Source of the DNA: Calditrichaceae bacterium
Lineage (GTDB): Bacteria > Calditrichota > Calditrichia > Calditrichales > Calditrichaceae
Direction of reading: 5' to 3'
Assembly: GCA_024763405.1 (NCBI GenBank)
Contig: JANTFQ010000087.1
Coordinates: 1 to 8,189, forward strand
DNA length: 8,189 nucleotides
Positions 6,690 through 8,189 of the stretch are shown here, piece after piece (position 1 is the stretch's first letter; every line of letters begins with the position of its first letter). The notes under the pieces are model-generated. The model saw only the letters and a list, made by a program, of their open reading frames with translations. It ran no database searches and was not told where the DNA came from. The translations under genes and the position numbers were made by a program.

Positions 6690-7510
6690 GCGTAGGTATA
6701 AGCTGTCAGAAAAACCGCTGTTCTTTGGGGAAATTGAAATTTTTATTAAAGGGAAAACCCCGTTTGTTTTTTCTGCTAATCCTGTTTGTCGTTTCGGGAT
6801 CGCTATCCGCGGCGACGCCCCAGGAAAATTTTAAGGCCGGGAACCGGTTCTATCAACAGGGGAAATACGAACAGGCGGCCGCACGCTACCAGGCTGTTCT
6901 TGATGCCGGTTATACCAGCGGTGCACTCTATTTTAACCTTGGTAATGTGTATTATAAACTGGATCAGCCCGGGTTATCCCGCTTAAACTACGAACGGGCC
7001 GCGCTGATCCTTAAAAATGACGGTGACCTGGCGGATAATATTTTACTGCTCAAACAAAAACTGGTGGATAAGATACCGCAACCGCCGCGATTCTTTCTAT
7101 ATGAATGGAAAGATTTTTTATTAGGACTTTTCAGTATTCAGCTGCTTACCTGGCTAAGCGTCGCGTTGTTTGCCTTGCTCCTGTTCAGCGCTGCCATACG
7201 CCGCCACGCGCTGAATCGCGGGAGGGGAAGACGTTTCCGTACCCTGTTTACCATAAGCGCTGTTCTGTTTATCATTGTTGCGCTTCTTTACGGACAGAAG
7301 ATTTATCATCTTGAAACAGAGGCGTATGGTGTTATATTACAACCAGTGGTTACGGTGTTTGCCGAGCCAAGCGCTTTGGGTACCGAAGTATTTGTGCTGC
7401 ACGAAGGCACCAAGGTTAAAATTGAACGAACCAGCAATGACTGGCTGGAGATAAAGCTTGCAGATGGTAAAACCGGCTGGCTGACCAAAAAGAGTTTGGA
7501 GACTATATGA
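6686..7510 (+). CDS. batE: BatE, TPR and SH3b membrane protein
   Basis: From ATG 6686 the product is 274 residues. The signal or anchor helix (about 26-41, ending SLSAA) is preceded by an unusually long basic N-region of about 25 residues. Two TPR units follow at about 44-77 (ENFKAGNRFYQQGKYEQAAARY) and 78-111 (GALYFNLGNVYYKLDQPGLS). Two membrane helices lie near 144-170 and 187-203, separated by an Arg-rich loop. Residues about 214-274 form a bacterial SH3 (SH3b) domain, recognisable by VVTVFAEPSALGTEVFVL and DGKTGWLTKKSLE. Signal, TPR, two helices and SH3b is the standard BatE order. SH3b domains often bind peptidoglycan or proteins, so BatE may join the TPR scaffold to the cell wall; that link is inference. 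It overlaps batD and the SPOR gene by 4 bases each, indicating translational coupling. The long N-region leaves some doubt about the true start. Confidence 0.87.
   Translation: MSVGISCQKNRCSLGKLKFLLKGKPRLFFLLILFVVSGSLSAATPQENFKAGNRFYQQGKYEQAAARYQAVLDAGYTSGALYFNLGNVYYKLDQPGLSRLNYERAALILKNDGDLADNILLLKQKLVDKIPQPPRFFLYEWKDFLLGLFSIQLLTWLSVALFALLLFSAAIRRHALNRGRGRRFRTLFTISAVLFIIVALLYGQKIYHLETEAYGVILQPVVTVFAEPSALGTEVFVLHEGTKVKIERTSNDWLEIKLADGKTGWLTKKSLETI
7498..7501 (+). promoter_or_regulatory. Shine-Dalgarno sequence of the SPOR lipoprotein gene
   Basis: GGAG in the final codons of batE lies 5 bases before the ATG at 7507. With the ATGA overlap (start 7507-7509, batE stop 7508-7510) it supports coupled translation and fixes this start. 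Confidence 0.6.
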
Positions 7511-8013
7511 ATTATGTCCGTTTTTTGATTCCGTTTTTGATTTTTGTAATTGGCTGCGGTACGACTCAAAAGGCTGTAAAGATGCAGCCCAAGCAGGCGG
7601 AAAAGACATCGGGTTATGATGAATCCTTTGACCCGCTCAGCCTGAAAGACGATGATATCGTGATCAAACCGGCTTCAGAACCCGGACAAAAAGATGAAGA
7701 CAAATCTGTGAAAAAAAATGAAACAAAAGAAGATACCCAGATTCAAACGGTAGTTGACGGCTACCGTGTCCAACTGCTGGCAACGCGCAGCATCGAATCG
7801 GCAACACTGGTCAAACAAAAAGCAGAAGAGCAGTTCCAACCTTATAATTATAAAGTCTACTGGTCCTTCGAAGCCCCCTTCTATAAAATCCGTATTGGCG
7901 ATGTCCTAAAACGGACGGATGCGGAAGCCATCCGTGATTTGGCTAAAAATCTTGGATACGATCAGGCTTTCCCCGTACGCAGCAAAGTGCATCCGCCCGA
8001 GAGTGGAATGTAA
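7507..8013 (+). CDS. SPOR-domain lipoprotein
   Basis: The product is 168 residues. It opens with a lipoprotein signal: a hydrophobic stretch and the lipobox VIGC, with the acylated cysteine at residue 17 followed by GTT. Residues about 18-80 are a polar, charged linker rich in K, E, D and Q. The SPOR domain covers about 84-160: GYRVQLLATRSIESATLVKQ, then YKVYWSFEAPFYKIRIGDV and TDAEAIRDLAKNLGYDQAFPV, matching the typical 'y.VQvgaf', 'ykVrvG.f' and 'A..l...l...g..afvv' pattern. SPOR domains bind denuded glycan strands of peptidoglycan. A membrane-anchored lipoprotein with this domain would tether to the cell wall. Glycine at +2 gives no retention signal by the E. coli rule, so an outer-membrane location is plausible. 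The 4-base overlap with batE suggests it is expressed with the Bat proteins, and it appears to be the last gene of the unit. Confidence 0.88.
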   Translation: MNYVRFLIPFLIFVIGCGTTQKAVKMQPKQAEKTSGYDESFDPLSLKDDDIVIKPASEPGQKDEDKSVKKNETKEDTQIQTVVDGYRVQLLATRSIESATLVKQKAEEQFQPYNYKVYWSFEAPFYKIRIGDVLKRTDAEAIRDLAKNLGYDQAFPVRSKVHPPESGM

Positions 8014-8048
8014 TCCCCCCTTCTAAAAAAAAGGTCTGCATTTTTAAT

Positions 8049-8080
8049 AATCCGTGAATATCCGTGTTCATCTGCGGTAA
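8049..8080 (+). repeat. Intergenic repeat with a 10-base period
   Basis: Three successive diverging 10-base units occupy 8051-8080: TCCGTGAATA, TCCGTGTTCA and TCTGCGGTAA. The wording resembles a short intergenic repeat I recall seeing scattered in many environmental bacterial genomes ('ccgtgttcatctg.gg'). Its function is unknown, and recognition is from memory rather than a search. Confidence 0.5.
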
Positions 8081-8109
8081 GTGTAGTTATATTTTTTTAC
8101 CCCCACAAA

Positions 8110-8140
8110 GCGAAACAGGGATTGTTTCTCTGCGAAACAG
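8110..8140. repeat. Repeated GCGAAACAG with two alternative small hairpins
   Basis: GCGAAACAG occurs at 8110-8118 and again at 8132-8140. Between them TGTTTC (8123-8128) is complementary to the GAAACA in either copy (8112-8117 or 8134-8139). It can form one of two mutually exclusive 6-pair hairpins with 5-base loops. An AT-rich, T-containing stretch follows from 8145. It could act as a weak terminator for the upstream genes, but the stem is short and the T run is interrupted. Confidence 0.35.
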
Positions 8141-8189
8141 TCCGAATTATTTATTTTTATATCGTGCAGCCCGTCACATCATTTTTTAT

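Larger units (their letters stand above)
8014..8189. other. Non-coding tail of the window
   Basis: This 176-base stretch holds no credible gene on either strand. It starts with a C run and an A run (8015-8032), then the 10-base-unit repeat and the alternative hairpins, and ends AT-rich. The absence of a close downstream gene on the + strand suggests the Bat cluster ends with the SPOR lipoprotein. Confidence 0.55.

Noticed and set aside
8014..8047. Rho-independent terminator just after the SPOR gene
   Set aside because: The C run and later AAGG could pair over only about 4 bases, and the T-containing stretch that follows is not directly adjacent to a stable stem.

Overview
The window is a nearly complete Bat (Bacteroides aerotolerance) locus, all on the + strand. 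The order is: a 3' fragment of a TPR plus SurA-like chaperone gene (1-729); an AT-rich spacer holding an imperfect inverted repeat (730-944); a short BatD-like membrane protein (945-1973); batA (1973-2968); a 108-base spacer with a 7-base tandem repeat; batB (3077-4099); batC (4132-4869); batD (4872-6689); batE (6686-7510); a SPOR-domain lipoprotein (7507-8013); and a 176-base non-coding tail holding a 10-base-unit repeat and small hairpins. I see no tRNA, rRNA, CRISPR array, transposase or phage gene, and no gene on the - strand.

The batA-B-C-D-E order, signal peptides ending in A-x-A or A-Q, and the SPOR lipoprotein point to a Gram-negative bacterium of the FCB superphylum (Bacteroidota, Ignavibacteriota, Calditrichota, KSB1-like lineages). 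Moderate base composition and usable Shine-Dalgarno sequences before several genes make a classic Bacteroides-type genome less likely and a Calditrichota or related candidate lineage plausible. This placement is inference.

The Bat proteins are thought to form an inner-membrane and periplasmic assembly. BatA and BatB are paralogous membrane-anchored von Willebrand A proteins, both with intact MIDAS metal sites. BatC and BatE supply periplasmic TPR surfaces, and BatE adds an SH3b domain. BatD and the shorter BatD-like protein carry periplasmic beta domains, one membrane helix and a cytoplasmic helical tail. In many genomes such proteins act with a MoxR AAA+ ATPase and a DUF58 protein, but neither is encoded here. 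The exact biochemical role of Bat systems remains unsettled; proposals include aerotolerance, envelope stress and metalloprotein maturation.

The gene spacing argues for co-expression: 1-base overlap into batA, 2-base gap batC/batD, and ATGA overlaps batD/batE and batE/SPOR. The SPOR lipoprotein therefore looks like a translationally coupled member that could link the assembly to peptidoglycan. I did not find a clearly novel multi-gene system. The less ordinary items are the SurA-like chaperone lacking its parvulin domain, the SPOR coupling, the absence of moxR next to the locus, and the intergenic repeats.
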